This document shows, piece by piece, positions 1 through 11,132 of a stretch of DNA of 59,306 bases. Position numbers and translations under genes: made by a program. Below the pieces are notes generated by a model that was not told the origin of the DNA, did not search any database, and saw only the letters and a program-made list of their open reading frames with translations. Where the stretch lies: positions 1-59,306 of the forward strand of contig JAPEVF010000249.1 in assembly GCA_029747585.1 (NCBI GenBank). The letters run 5' to 3'. Origin of the DNA: Pleurotus djamor (Eukaryota > Basidiomycota > Agaricomycetes > Agaricales > Pleurotaceae). How positions within the stretch are numbered: position 1 is the stretch's first letter; each line of letters opens with the position of its first letter.

Positions 1-1313
1 ACTAACCCCTCTCAAGAGGATCCATCGTCATACTTTCGATGATATCGTTGTTGGTGAGCAAATTATCAAGCGCCATGAACTGAGTGTTGCTCACTAGGAG
101 TGGCCTTAGCTCTCTTTCACTGGGTACAGAGCCCTGAGTTGGTAAGTTGAATGCAAACACTACCTGTCCATCTTGTTCTTATCGTAATCTGTAGGTTCGA
201 ACGGCTAGCGTGGATCCCCACTCTTGCAGGATTCCTAACGATAATCGGCGTCAGCGGGCATCACTTCGTCAAACATCAATACGAGATACCCCCCCCTGAA
301 CATTCAGGCTGTTTTCAATTATGGTCTCCTCCTTGGAGCGATGATATCAACATCTGCAGTTAGCTCGGATTTGACGTGCTACTTCGATCCTAACAATGCC
401 AGGTTAGGCGATATATTTGTGTTGTTGTTATCCAAGCCTCACCCCGACTGCAGTGTCAGAGTCTTTTTCTATGCATATCTGGGACTGCTGATCCCCACCG
501 TGAGTCCTAGTTAGATTAAATAGCATCATCGGCGAACTGACTACGCGTCCCACCCCAGACCTCCTTGCAATGTTTTGGTGCGGCAAGCGCCATCGCTGCG
601 AGAACAGAGCTGCCTTGGTATCTTGGTCTAGAACATGGAAATGCCGGAGGTCTCATTGGCGCGATGCTCCATCCCATAGGTCACTTCGGCAGGATTGTCA
701 TCGTCATTCTCGCGCTAGGAGTATGTGCGAATGTCTCCATGGCATTTTATTCCTTTGGTTTCAATATTCAAGTTTTCGCCCCTTCACTTTCATCAGTCCC
801 GAGATATGCCTTTTCCCTATTAGCTACTGCGCTGTAAGCCTGATTCCTCATTGAACCTGTGACTATCGTGCTTACTTNTTTGTCAGAGTAATCCCAATAT
901 CCATTGTCGGAGCGCGCAGTTTTTATCATACCCTGGCCAATCTCCTTGGATTGATAGCTTATTGGGCCTCCGCCTATGCTGGTATCATCCTTTCCGAACA
1001 CTTCATCATCCGAGGATCCAATCTTTCCTCCTACGACGTGCAAATATGGAACTCGCCGCGATACCTCCCCACCGGCCTCGCAGCGCTAAGCTCGATGATC
1101 CTAGCTTTAATGATGGCCATCTTGGGCATGCATTCGCATTGGTTTGTAGGACCCATATCTAAAGCCATGGGTGGTGGAGATATTGGCTGGGAGCTGGCGT
1201 TGGCGACTGGGTTCACGGTGTATGTGCCTATGCGCATCGCTGAGATCTGGTGGTGGGGCGATGTAGATTTTCCACCGCCCAGGAGACGCGATAGAATGGT
1301 AACATATGCTTGA
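1..1313 (+). CDS. NCS1 purine-cytosine permease, 5' partial, with frame break
   Basis: This is the C-terminal part of a nucleobase:cation symporter-1 (FCY2-like) plasma-membrane permease. The N-terminus lies left of the window, and base 1 falls in an intron (branch-like CTAAC, acceptor at 16). Exons I can join are 17-53, 110-141, 195-402, 460-499, 559-833 and 887-1313, ending at a TGA at 1311. Family signatures are WFERLAWIP, SSDLTCYF, the GAASAIAA/GGLIGAMLHP block and a C-terminal hydrophobic segment with IAYWASAYAGIILSEHF. It aligns exon by exon with the two complete permeases at 8.5-13.1 kb. Odd: a run of eight C at 289-296 puts the rest of exon 3 out of frame, and the conserved sequence resumes one frame over (NIQAVFNYG, then the SSDLTCYF block). 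This is either a one-base sequencing error or a pseudogene mutation. Family is certain; function of this copy is uncertain. Confidence 0.85.
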
Positions 1314-1436
1314 GTTCTTAGAGTTAAACGTTAAGTATACGTTTACTGGGGTAACGGAATTACTCGCCTTCCATTGGCGCGATGTCTTGACTTTGCCGGC
1401 GACGCCCCCTGAGCTCCTTTCTCACCCATCGGTTTT

Positions 1437-2889
1437 GTGCTTGATGTACAGCTCGCTTCGCAAGCTAAGCTTGTCCTCATGCTTCCACCTGAAATCTTTG
1501 AACATATCTTTTCGTACCTCAGCACAGACCCCAAATCCTTGAAAGCATGTACACTCGTCCATCGCGACTGGCTGCATCGTACACAGCACCATCTGTTCGA
1601 CAAATTTGTCATGGACTACTTTGACCCAAATGACCGTGAACATCGTGATATCTTGCGCTGTCAACGCCTTCTCGACCTTTTCTCTTGTTCACCACACCTC
1701 GCAGATCACTTCCAGTACGTTAAAATAGAGCTCCAGGGTCAATTCCCAGATGTTCTGCGGAGCCAGGTTAACGTACTTCATACGCTCTTACCCCAGCTCC
1801 ATCGCGTTCGATCGCTGCTCTTAATCTCAAATCCATTCGGGATCGCCTTTACCGACTCAGTGAAACCGATGTTGCTCGCGGCTATGAAGCAAATGGTGGC
1901 GAACCCGGCTTTCGTGTCCTTGGAGCTGAGAAACTGGCTGTTCTCTCGCAACGGCGCTGATCTCCTGGGCCTACTAGGGAGCTGCTCTGGGTCGCTTCGC
2001 TCCTTATCTTTCGGAGCGGTGACCTTCAGGTTTCCTGGTAGCGAGCCGGAAGCAGCACGATCCCCACCTCTCCCTTTGAACCTCCCGAAGCTGGAGGAGT
2101 TTCGCGTCGCGATGGCATCTGGATTCGCAGACGTCCAGTTATTCTATATGCCTCGCCTCCGGAGTATCTATTGGCCCCTCCATAGGCAAATTGCAGCCGA
2201 CGATTATTGCCCCTCCAGCCATGTCCTCGACGGCATCGCCGGCTTCCCAGAGACTTGGACGTTTCATATGCACACAGTCTGTGAGTCTGATGCGCCCGAT
2301 TTACCCGACCAGTATGTATTGATTGGTTTCACATGCGATAGCCATTGAAGACGACGTCGCTAGGATATGTCAAGTATTCAATGTCGAGAAACTCTCAGGT
2401 CTGCGACACCTTGGGTTGTCCATTGATTGCTGGGATACGCCAAACCTTACCTTCCCGACCCTCAAATACTTGCAGACGATTATACCGCTCACGCAGGTTA
2501 CCTCGATGACGATCTCGTTCCTCATAGAGGTTTCAGCGTATCGGTCGGCGTGGAAGGAGGCAGATTGGGAGCGGCTAGCTTCAGCCTTGCTGCCGTTGAT
2601 TGAAGCGAGCTCAGCTGAAAGCATCTCTTGTAGATTGAAGGTTGGTTCTTGGGAGGAGCCGACACCTCCTGACCCCAATTACCGTGAACCTACGGACGAA
2701 GAAGAAGATGATTCTGAGTATTTAGGGGATCCGGAAGTCCTCAAGGAGGGAGACGACTTTTACAAGGCTGAGCTGATGATTGAGAAGGTGAAGGCGATGA
2801 TGGAGATGAAGCTCGTTGGAGGGTCGAAACGGGGGGTGAGTATCACGTCGGAATACATCGAAGAGTCGATTATTTCAAACGCCTGGTGA
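1437..2889 (+). CDS. F-box protein
   Basis: The N-terminus carries an F-box (MLPPEIFEHIFSYLS, then LHRDWLHR), the motif that binds Skp1 in SCF ubiquitin ligases. The remaining ~430 residues are leucine-rich but irregular, as in the expanded Agaricomycete F-box families where they would recognise substrate. Two exons join in frame: 1437-2311 and 2364-2889, with a 52-nt GTATGT...CTAG intron. An in-frame Met at 1479, directly before the F-box, is an equally plausible start. The C-terminus is acidic (EEEDDSEYLGD) and then Lys-rich. It starts 124 bp after the permease stop, on the same strand. The substrate cannot be inferred. Confidence 0.8.
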
Positions 2890-3790
2890 ATGGTACGTCG
2901 CATGGTTGCCTTTCACTATCTTGCATGCAGTTCTAGATTGTCATCTCGACTCAGAACAATATCAATGACTTTGATTGTGGTGATCTGCCAAGCTGCCGCG
3001 CTCACCAGCCCCCAACGCTGGTGGGTTGGAGTTGGTTGCGGGGAGACCAACCATGTCGTAAATTCATAAGGGACATCCACACCGCCCATGTCTGATATGT
3101 CGTAGATGCAGGGCACACACATTGTTTTCACTGCATGTGCACTGCATTGAAGCGAAATAGAGTGCGTGCCGCCACGAGCTCTTGCCTTCAGGCACCCGTC
3201 TATCAAGGGTTGCTGAGCGCCCGCAAGAAAGTCAAATCCACAACTCAATTCAACATCTTTCCATCTTCTTCGTACACCTCTGATCCCTTCGAAACGGTCA
3301 GAAACAATTGCAAGTTTTTCCCGTAAGTCGCCTTGCTTCCCGGCTTGCCACGCTTCCATGAGCTTCTAGCACGCCTTGCGGCGTACGCTAATGCTCCGAG
3401 TTGTCAAAGAGGAGCATCGCATGACAGGCGTCTCGTTCTTGCGTCAGGCTCTGGCAACGACTTTGAGACGCGTTCTGCGTGGGCGTCGACAAGTGGGCGT
3501 CGTGTTGTCTTTCGCAACCAAAGTTCCTGGCCCAGCAGTGGCCTTTGCCAAGTTCGAAGGACTCTCGACTGATGTTTTCTTAGGGGATCCACCCACCGCG
3601 CCACACCGCACAACATATCTATCTCCATTGCAGGATCGCCCAAAAACGTTCGTGAGCCTGGCCTTGACGTTGTCTTGGGATTCTCTCTGATGCTGGGGGC
3701 TGTTCTATTCCAGGGATCACGGGATCAGCGATACGATCTGGCAGGCTTCCGTTGCCAACTTAAAGTTGACCAGTCGCAATCACGTTAGAG
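2890..3790. other. Intergenic, no supported gene
   Basis: About 0.9 kb between the F-box gene and the PLAC8 gene. Open frames exist on both strands (a 147-codon minus frame at 2916-3359 and overlapping plus frames at 3333-3690), but none has a recognisable domain, consistent splice signals or a partner frame. The right end is the PLAC8 promoter. Confidence 0.5.
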
Positions 3791-3797
3791 TATATAA
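3791..3797 (+). promoter_or_regulatory. TATA box of the PLAC8 gene
   Basis: A perfect TATATAA lies only 31 bp before the chosen ATG (3822). This predicts either a very short 5' leader or transcription starting essentially at the start codon. Confidence 0.5.
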
Positions 3798-3821
3798 GGC
3801 CACTAGCTTCCTTACTCCGGG

Positions 3822-4777
3822 ATGGCCAACTTGTACACCCAGGCTACCCCGCCGGTTGATTCACCGTACGCGCAACCTCCTGTTTTCCAACAGTCGCAAC
3901 AGCAGTACGGTGCTCCCTCACCCTTTCAACCTCCTCCCGGTGCTTTGAACGCTNCCCCCGCCTCAGTTGCTCGGTCAGCCAGGGTTCTCCCAGTATCAGC
4001 ATCCCTCGGGACAGTATACATCTCCTCCCCCACCTATCGTCCAACAACAAGCTCCATATCCGCCACCCGCTCAACTTTACCAACAACCCCAGTTTCAACC
4101 TCCTCAGCAGTCATCTCCTCCTATCATCATGTCTGAGAAACCTCAAAACTTCCAGGTGAGACCCACGTTTTCTCACGTAAAATGAACTATATTCATGAAA
4201 CATCTATAGCCTCAACCTACCGTAGGCATGTCGGTCCAGCCCGGTGGTGGAGGTAACAGGAACGCGAAGAACCTCCCCATGGACGCTGAAGGCCGTGAAT
4301 GGAGTCACGGTCTTTGTGATTGCTGCTCTGATGCAGGAACTTGTGGGCATAATCATTTGATGAGGCGCAACCATCGGCTAATTGAGCATGTTCCAGGTAT
4401 TCTCGCGTGGTGCTGCCCTTGCATTGTCTACGCTCAGAACAAGCAACGCTATCAACATCTCTCCACTAAAGGATATCCAGACCCAGAACATGGGGGCTCT
4501 GGTTGCAACGGTGACTGCTTCGTTCACGGATGCATTACCGCATGTTTCGGTGCCGGTTGGGTTCTTCAGGTATGTCAATCAATGCGGCTTCGTTGTTGCA
4601 GAGTGACTGATGGACGTCCTCACCCTGTAGATTGGTACTCGTGGAAACATCCGTGATAGGTACCGCATCAAAGGCGGAGGATGTGGCGATTGTTTGACCG
4701 CCTGCTTCTGTACTCCTTGCGAGTTGACTCAGGAGAGTCGGGAATTGGAGTTGGAAGAGAAGAGTATGACCGGATGA
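3822..4777 (+). CDS. PLAC8 family cysteine-rich protein
   Basis: This encodes a PLAC8-domain protein. The family comprises Cys-rich, usually membrane-associated proteins linked in plants and fungi to metal resistance and cell size; the role here is unknown. Exons are 3822-4155, 4210-4569 and 4631-4777. Residues 1-~110 are Pro/Gln-rich and low in complexity. The PLAC8 domain follows: HGLCDCCSD, GILAWCCPCIVYAQNKQR, GCITACFGAGW and, after an intron, the family-typical CTPCELTQESREL near the C-terminus. The N at 3954 is a spurious extra base: without it exon 1 is 333 nt, phase 0, and the Pro/Gln-rich frame runs straight into the intron. Predicted length is 279 residues. Both introns (54 and 61 nt) have normal borders. 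The next gene, TRM44, starts 208 bp downstream on the same strand. Confidence 0.9.
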
Positions 4778-4985
4778 ACGACCTATACGTCCCCTTTACG
4801 CCAGTTTCTTACCCTTTGTTCCCTCTGCGAACCCTTCCGCATCAGAGGTCCCCCTGTATGTATCTATTCTGCCGACACTTGGCTTTTATTGAATGCATGA
4901 GATGTGTCCATGTCATTGTCAAGGGGTAGAATGCGAGAGCCCCTGACTGAAACGGGATCGGCGCTAATCGAGGTTGCTCCGTTCC

Positions 4986-6730
4986 ATGACCCCAAACGGG
5001 ACGCGCCCCCAGTTCCAGCCACTCCCGTGCAGGTCCCAGTCGAATGAAGTTGCTGCTGTTCAACAAGGAGGAGTACAATGGCTGCCCATCATCAGTTGTT
5101 CATCAGACTTCCCCCTTGATCTGGTACGTATACAGGTCCTTCATCAAATTCTGTAGCACGATGGAACTGACATGCTACCAGTTTCAACCTGCGTTATTAC
5201 AGATGATAGAACATCCTGAATACAATTCAACACTGATACTTCGCTCAGAAACCGTTGCTGATGTCACGGCTGACTTCCCGGACGCGATTCCATGTTTGAA
5301 TGGGTACAGGCCCTTACGGAGTATTCGCAGACGCTTGCTTCCCCGTCGACCTGGTCGTGATGCACCTCTAGAACAGCATTGCACACTGTACGAATCGGAA
5401 ACAGATGCAATCGACGCGCCGTCTCTAGTCGTCCTCACGCCTATCATCGAAGAAGGCTTTGAACTGCCGTATTACCACCCAAGAGTTCATCATATCGGGT
5501 TTCGTTTCATCGATGGCGACACCCCTTCAATAAGGATTGAACTTCTTCCTCTCCCAGAGACACCTACAGATCTCAACTCACGACTATATCGCACATGCCT
5601 AGCCCTACTCGACACGGTCCATCGGTATGGGTGGGGAGCTATGGTCAACTACCAGAAGCGAGTGATTCATGATAATCTTGTACCAAGAGAGGCGTACCAA
5701 GACCTATACCTCGAAATGCGCGAGAGGTATAAACATCTCATTGATACATGGCAAGAGGTTACGGATCCGCTGAAGCACGTCTTTGAGGTGAGTTGGGAGG
5801 TCGCAATGGTAAACGCCAACTGAACCACGATTCTTCAGGATATTGGGATCGCAACTTACCTTATGTTACTATGGAAAGACATGTACGCCAACACGAACTC
5901 ACCCCTCAACCTCTCCGATGGCTCCTGGCCGCGGCCCCCGGGAGGTTTCCTGGATCTTGGGTATGTCCTCAGCCTACACAATCCCATTAACCGAGACAAC
6001 GGCTCACCTGTCTACTTAGATGTGGTAACGGCTTGTTAACCCACATCCTAGCATCCGAAGGCTACGAGGGCCAAGGAATTGACGTTCGCGCTCGTACCTC
6101 ATGGTCAGCTTATCCAGCAACTACCCAAAAACGACTCCTTGTTCACGCACTGAACCCTCTGGCGCGTAAGGACGACGAAGACTTGTTTAAACCCGAGGCA
6201 TTCCTCATCGGGAACCACGCGGACGAGTTGACGCCTTGGGTTCCTGTGCTGTCTACGCTCCATTCGGCGTCGGGGTATATTTCCATCCCGTGCTGTGCGT
6301 TCACCTTCGATTCTCGTTATCAACGGTCGCAAGCGCTACCATATGGAATCCCTGAACCTGATTCCAGTTTCGTGGAAAGCCTACTTCTAGGTGGACATGG
6401 AAACAATGAGAGCTCGTATTCAAAGTATAGGATATGGCTCGCCTCGCTGAGCGTGCATTGCGGATGGGATGTGGAATGTGATAACCTCAGGATTCCGAGT
6501 ACGCGGAACTGGGCGTTGATCGGTGAGTTGTTTAGAGTTCTGTGTGATGTCAGTATGGCTGAATGACGTGCTTTGGTCGACAGGAAGGCGGAGGTTAGGC
6601 GATGTTAGCGGAAGTGATCAGAACGTTCAGAAAATTTTGGAAATTGTGCAGGTAAGAGGGGTCTTCAAAACAAGGACACCAGAGGGGAAAGGAGGAGATC
6701 ATTCGTGAATTTATCCGTCCTTGGGTGTAG
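4986..6730 (+). CDS. TRM44: tRNA (uracil-2'-O-)-methyltransferase TRM44
   Basis: This is a SAM-dependent cytoplasmic enzyme that 2'-O-methylates U44 of tRNA-Ser (yeast Trm44, animal METTL19). I join six exons: 4986-5123, 5182-5787, 5839-5960, 6020-6522, 6584-6651 and 6683-6730, giving 494 residues. Diagnostic features in order are an N-terminal segment ending HPEYNSTLILRSE; DIGIATYLMLLWKDMY; the SAM-binding motif LDLGCGNGLLTHIL (split by the 5961-6019 intron) followed by GYEGQGIDVRARTSW; FLIGNHADELTPW; IPCCAFTFD; and a C-terminal segment ending REFIRPWV. All junctions keep phase. The last intron (6652-6682) would be only 31 nt; reading through it gives a different tail ending at 6708. The start ATG 4986 was chosen because its frame splices into the conserved core; an ATG at 5044 is in the wrong frame before the first intron. 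Likely a single-copy housekeeping gene. Confidence 0.92.
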
Positions 6731-7296
6731 TTATCGCAAAGCGAGTCGACTTAACTGCGATCCTCGGAACATCGACGTTGACAATGACGAAGGGTCGCGT
6801 CGCCTATGGAACGCGTGCCCAGATATGGGGAGATAATTCAAGCATCATGGACCGAATCAGCCGAGGCATCGCCGCCTTGTATACAATTAGAAACATATTC
6901 CCAGTCATCCCCAGGCATCACCTAATCAGCAACCCTTGTTCGTAAAATCGATGACGATTCGCAAGCCACTTCAGCCTTTAACGACTGGCGCAACGCTTGG
7001 GTTTAAGGCCCAGGCGACGATGCTGATTCATCGATTCATCTTTCTAGCGAACGTCGCTGCGTGATTGATGATGAACCCATACCAAACTTCGAGTCCTTAC
7101 CCAAATCTACATACTTCATCTCACGCCCACCCACGAAGCCCCAGGGTTTCTAATGCACGGGAACCTTCGTCACTCCCCGAAATATCCATTTGAGGTATTT
7201 AAGCAGCTAAATTGTCACACTTGGCCCCATCTCATCTGATTTCTTGCAGCCTCCGTAGCGTGGTCCGGACAAGGTACTCGGAAATTCGAGGGGCAG
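6731..7296. other. Intergenic; promoter side of the quinone reductase gene
   Basis: About 0.57 kb without a supported gene. The 74-codon frame at 6721-6945 has no recognisable features. A TATTTAA at 7196-7202, about 95 bp before the ATG at 7297, may be the core promoter of the next gene. Confidence 0.45.
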
Positions 7297-8385
7297 ATGT
7301 GTTTCCCAAGTAAACGCCAGAAGAATAATTTTGCTGATGAAAGCAAAACCCCAGCAACTCAAAATGGTACAAAAGCACCAGCACCTCCCGCTGTAGCACC
7401 ATCAACCAAACCACCCACTCCTCCCCCTCAACCAGTCGCAGACTCTACCTCTCCTCCCGCTCAAGAAACAAAACCCGAAGAACCCAAGACTACAATGGCT
7501 CCCAAAGTCGCTATCATCACCTACTCCATGTACGGCCATATCAACAAGGGTACGTCGCGCATCTTGTACATCACCCTCCCACTCATTCAACCTGTCTTTC
7601 TTAGTGGCCGATGCTGTTTTGGCTGGCATCAAGGAAGCTGGTGGAACCGCTGACCGCTACCAGTATGTCTTTGCCCGCTCTATTACCTCCTGCCGATCTA
7701 ACCACTAGCAATTAGGGTGGCGGAGACTCTCCCCCAGGAGGTCCTTACGAAGATGTACGCCCCTGCTAAGGCCGACATCCCCCTCATCACCCCCGAAATC
7801 TTGGCCACCTACGATGCCTTCCTCATCGGTATCCCCACCCGTTATGGTAACTTCCCTGCTCAATGGAAGGTGTGTATACATCTGCTCCATGTGTGAGGTC
7901 GAACCCTAAATGACATGCACGCGGCAGGCTTTCTGGGATTCCACTGGTCAATTGTGGGCCTCTGGTGCTTTGGCCGGGAAGTACGCCGGTGTCTTCATTT
8001 CTACTGCCAGTCTCGGCGGAGGTCAAGAATCCACAGCCATTGCCTCTATGTCGACTCTTGCCCACCATGGTTTGTCTCAGCCCACAGCGTATCGTGACTT
8101 GACGTTCTGACTAAAACCCTTAGGTATCATCTACGTTCCTTTGGGCTACTCGCGCACTTTTGGACAATTGACCAACCTCACCGAAGTTCACGGTGGTAAG
8201 TCTCCGTCTTTCCCACCTTAAATGTCCTCGATTCGATGCCGGTGTGTCTATTTTTAGGATCTCCTTGGGGCGCTGGAACCTTCGCTGGCCCTGATGGATC
8301 TCGTCAACCCTCCGCTCTTGAACTTGAAATTGCTACCATCCAAGGAAAATACTTCTACGAGTTGGTCTCTAAAGTCAACTTCTGA
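7297..8385 (+). CDS. NAD(P)H:quinone oxidoreductase, WrbA/Pst2 type
   Basis: This is a flavodoxin-fold FMN enzyme that reduces quinones with two electrons, avoiding semiquinones; it belongs to the WrbA / yeast Pst2 / minor allergen Alt a 7 family. Six exons join cleanly: 7297-7549, 7605-7662, 7716-7869, 7928-8069, 8124-8195 and 8258-8385, giving 268 residues. The FMN-binding loop is ITYSMYGHI. Further signatures are [37 protein letters not shown] and [16 protein letters not shown] near the C-terminus. Residues 1-66 form a Pro/Thr/Lys-rich extension absent from canonical ~200-residue members. An in-frame ATG at 7495 ([15 protein letters not shown]) gives the canonical length, so two start sites are possible. 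The gene converges on the minus-strand permease with 130 bp between stops. Confidence 0.93.
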
Positions 8386-8515
8386 ACACTTAGCTAGTTG
8401 GTTCTCCCCAATATTGCCTGTATATTACTACGCACCTACAATCTTGTACATCGTGATGGCTGTAAACAGTGTAAAGTGAGCGTGAGGTCTCCGGAAAGGG
8501 GTATCTCCTCTTTAC

Positions 8516-10586
8516 TCATTGGGGGCGAGATCTGATCACATCACCCCACCACCGGTTCTCCAACGTGCGCAATGGTACGTAAAGGAGGAAGGCCACTGCG
8601 AATGGAACCTCCAATCCAATGTCGCCGGTAAACTTCGCTATAGGACCGACGAACCATGCCTGATTCATGCAGGCCACTCCCATCCCTGTCCCAGCAGCAC
8701 CAGCAGCCAGGGCAGCTAAACCAAGCGCAAGGCGTTTAGGTGAATCCCAATTCTTCAAGTCATAGTTTCCATGGTCGGCGCGTCTAAAGACGAAATGCTC
8801 TGTGAGGATGATGGAAGCGAAGGGGCTTGCCCAATAACCGATCAATCCGAGGAGGTTGGAGAGGGTGTCTGCGAAGCTGTGGGAGCCAACAATTGAAATG
8901 GGTATGATGCTGAAAAAGGTGGAAGGTCAATGAGATGCTTGTTCCTAAAGTGTTGGGCATGAGAAGTAGAACCCACATGCCGACGGAGACCAAGGAGAAT
9001 AGATATCTCGGTACTCTTGCGAGGAAGGGTATGAAGACTTGAAGATTCAAACAGAAGCAGTACACGTTCATAGAAATGTTGGCGATGACACCGAGGGCGA
9101 GTAGGGTAATGAGAAATTTGCCGAAGTTTCCAGTGGGCTGGAGGATAGCGGCGATGAGGCCTCCGACGTTTGTGTTTGCGAAGCCTTGCTCCCAGGTCGG
9201 AACATTCGCAGCAGCGATAGCGCACGCTGCTCCGAGGAATTGCATCGAGGCCTGAGACAACTAAATACATGAGGTCCACGAAAATGTCAACACGAAACCC
9301 ACAGTTGGGAGAATCAATCCAAGGTATGAATAGATAAATATTCGTTTGCTGCAATAAAAACAACAGTGAGTGGGTACGGATGCGACATATTAATATCGTA
9401 CCTGGGTGCTTCCGGCGNAAAAATAGCACGTCAAATCTGAGCTGAACGCTGACCAGGAAATTGCGGAACCGATGGGAGCACCATAGCTGAAGACTGCCTG
9501 AATGGTCGCTGGTGTCGAAACTTTAGAAGGCCCAAAGGATTTACCGCCGACACCGATCATCACAAGACAAACGATGAATACCGGGATCCAAGCGAGTCGG
9601 TCGAACCTTCGAATAACGCATATGATCTCGGGGCGTGCCACATATGGAGATGGGAGATCACTACTAACCAGCTTAGAAATTTGTAGCCGCAGAAAGATAC
9701 CTGCATTGAGGTTGTTCACGATCGTCAATACAACTGACAAGTGACGATAGCCTCACCATCAAGCTGATGACCCCAACGATCACGATGCCTATACTTTAGA
9801 TTGAGTCATATGTCAGTTTGACAACCCTGGAAGCGAGGCTGAGGAATATACCTCGTATCCACCGAATTACTAGTAGAAACGGCGGACAACGTTTGTCCAC
9901 CGACAATACATGAGAGAGCGGCGTAGCCAGTCATCGTCATGAGGTTTAACACACATGGAACGAGCACGCCAAAGTACCTACGGAGCGTGAAGTGCTGACA
10001 GAACGAAGGGAGAGCTGAACTAGCTCACCCGAAGCTGTACCGAGCTTGGATCATTTGCCGAAGACCTAGCTTAGGACCCCAAGTGCAGCTGTCGTGGTTG
10101 AGAAGGGATTCAATCATCGAGCACATTTGACGAGAATCTCACTCACAAATAGGCAGGAAAGGCATTGAAGACAAGATTGAAGAATAGAATCACAAGGAAA
10201 GCGTCGCGCAGACCAAATCCGTATGATGGTGCAAGGGCCCCAATACTGAAGCTAGCATTTTGCGATTGCTGGTGTCAGCCTTGAATGCACACGACCAGTC
10301 GAATAATGCAGCATACCACGATATGTTTAGATTGACCGACAGCCAAATGTAAAATATTCGATTGTATTGTCTATCAGTGCGCTCGTCTGCCGAAACTGGC
10401 TGAATACCTGCGCGCTTCGTCAGTCAAGACGACGAGTCATAGCGGAAAAAACTAACCTCGAGCTTCAACTCCCCATCTTCGCAGCTTCCTAGCAATGTTA
10501 GTCAAGAAGCCCTCCTGTCCTTCCGCATCGGTTTCCACAGAACGATCGTAGTCCTGTTTCTCCTGGGGATAGTCTTCTTCCTTCAT
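8516..10586 (-). CDS. NCS1 purine-cytosine permease (FCY2-like)
   Basis: This is a full-length nucleobase:cation symporter-1 protein, predicted to import purines or cytosine across the plasma membrane with about 12 helices. The start ATG is at 10586 (MKEEDYPQEKQDYDRS); the N-terminal cytoplasmic tail ends in the family motif RRWGVEARG, followed after an intron by IQPVSADERTD. Later exons carry FGLRDAFLVILFFNLVF, TWGPKLGLRQMIQARYSFG, GGQTLSAVS, FDRLAWIPV, SSDLTCYF, GAACAIAAANVPTWEQGF, GGLIAAILQPTGNFGK and the C-terminal IGYWASPFASIILTEHF. The stop is at 8516. At least ten introns are present, including a phase-2 intron inside the Ser-Trp codon pair before FDRLAWIP that all three NCS1 copies share. 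One N (9418) lies in coding sequence but does not shift frame. It is transcribed divergently from the next permease. Confidence 0.92.
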
Positions 10587-11132
10587 TGTGAGTGAGGGAT
10601 GATCGATGATGCTCGACTTCACAGGACCTTAGGAAGCACCTACTCTTTAAAGAAGAGAAACCGAGCTTCGGCAGGTGGGAGAGGAATCCTCCACTGGGTA
10701 TCTGGTGTGGCACGCGCTATTTAGGTTACGGGCCTAACCCCCTTGGTCAAAGCTGATTATGATTCCATGAGCTAAGAAGATCTGTAGGCCTAGGTCAGAA
10801 GTAGCCTAGTTACGCATGTGCTTAAGTTCGTCAATTCACATTACCTCTGTACTGACTTTCATGTCGTGGTCCTGGATTACGATGCAGCTCCCAATCTGGA
10901 AAGCCATGGTCAGCCCTGCCACCTCCTATAATAACCCTGATAACTTGGGGAGGGGCGGGAGGTCCATGGACTTAAGGCGACGTTTCCTTATGGTGAAGGT
11001 TCGACTAAACCCCATCTGCAAACTCCCAGCTTCAACATGTTTTGGAGCGAATTGGCCCCGACTTTAAGTATAGTTTCTCTGATATCTTCTGAATGATCAT
11101 CTTTTCGATCCCCTTCTCTCACTGCTTTCCTC
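10587..11132. promoter_or_regulatory. Shared divergent promoter of two NCS1 permeases
   Basis: This 546-bp non-coding gap separates two head-to-head permease genes, so both promoters must lie here. It contains a GATAA core at 10939-10943, the type of site bound by fungal nitrogen-responsive GATA factors, and a short CCGAGCTTCGG inverted repeat near 10660-10672. Both are short enough to occur by chance. Co-regulation is an inference from the layout only. Confidence 0.45.

Noticed and set aside
2916..3359. 147-codon minus-strand open frame
   Set aside because: No domain, no Kozak or splice support, and composition unlike neighbouring genes.
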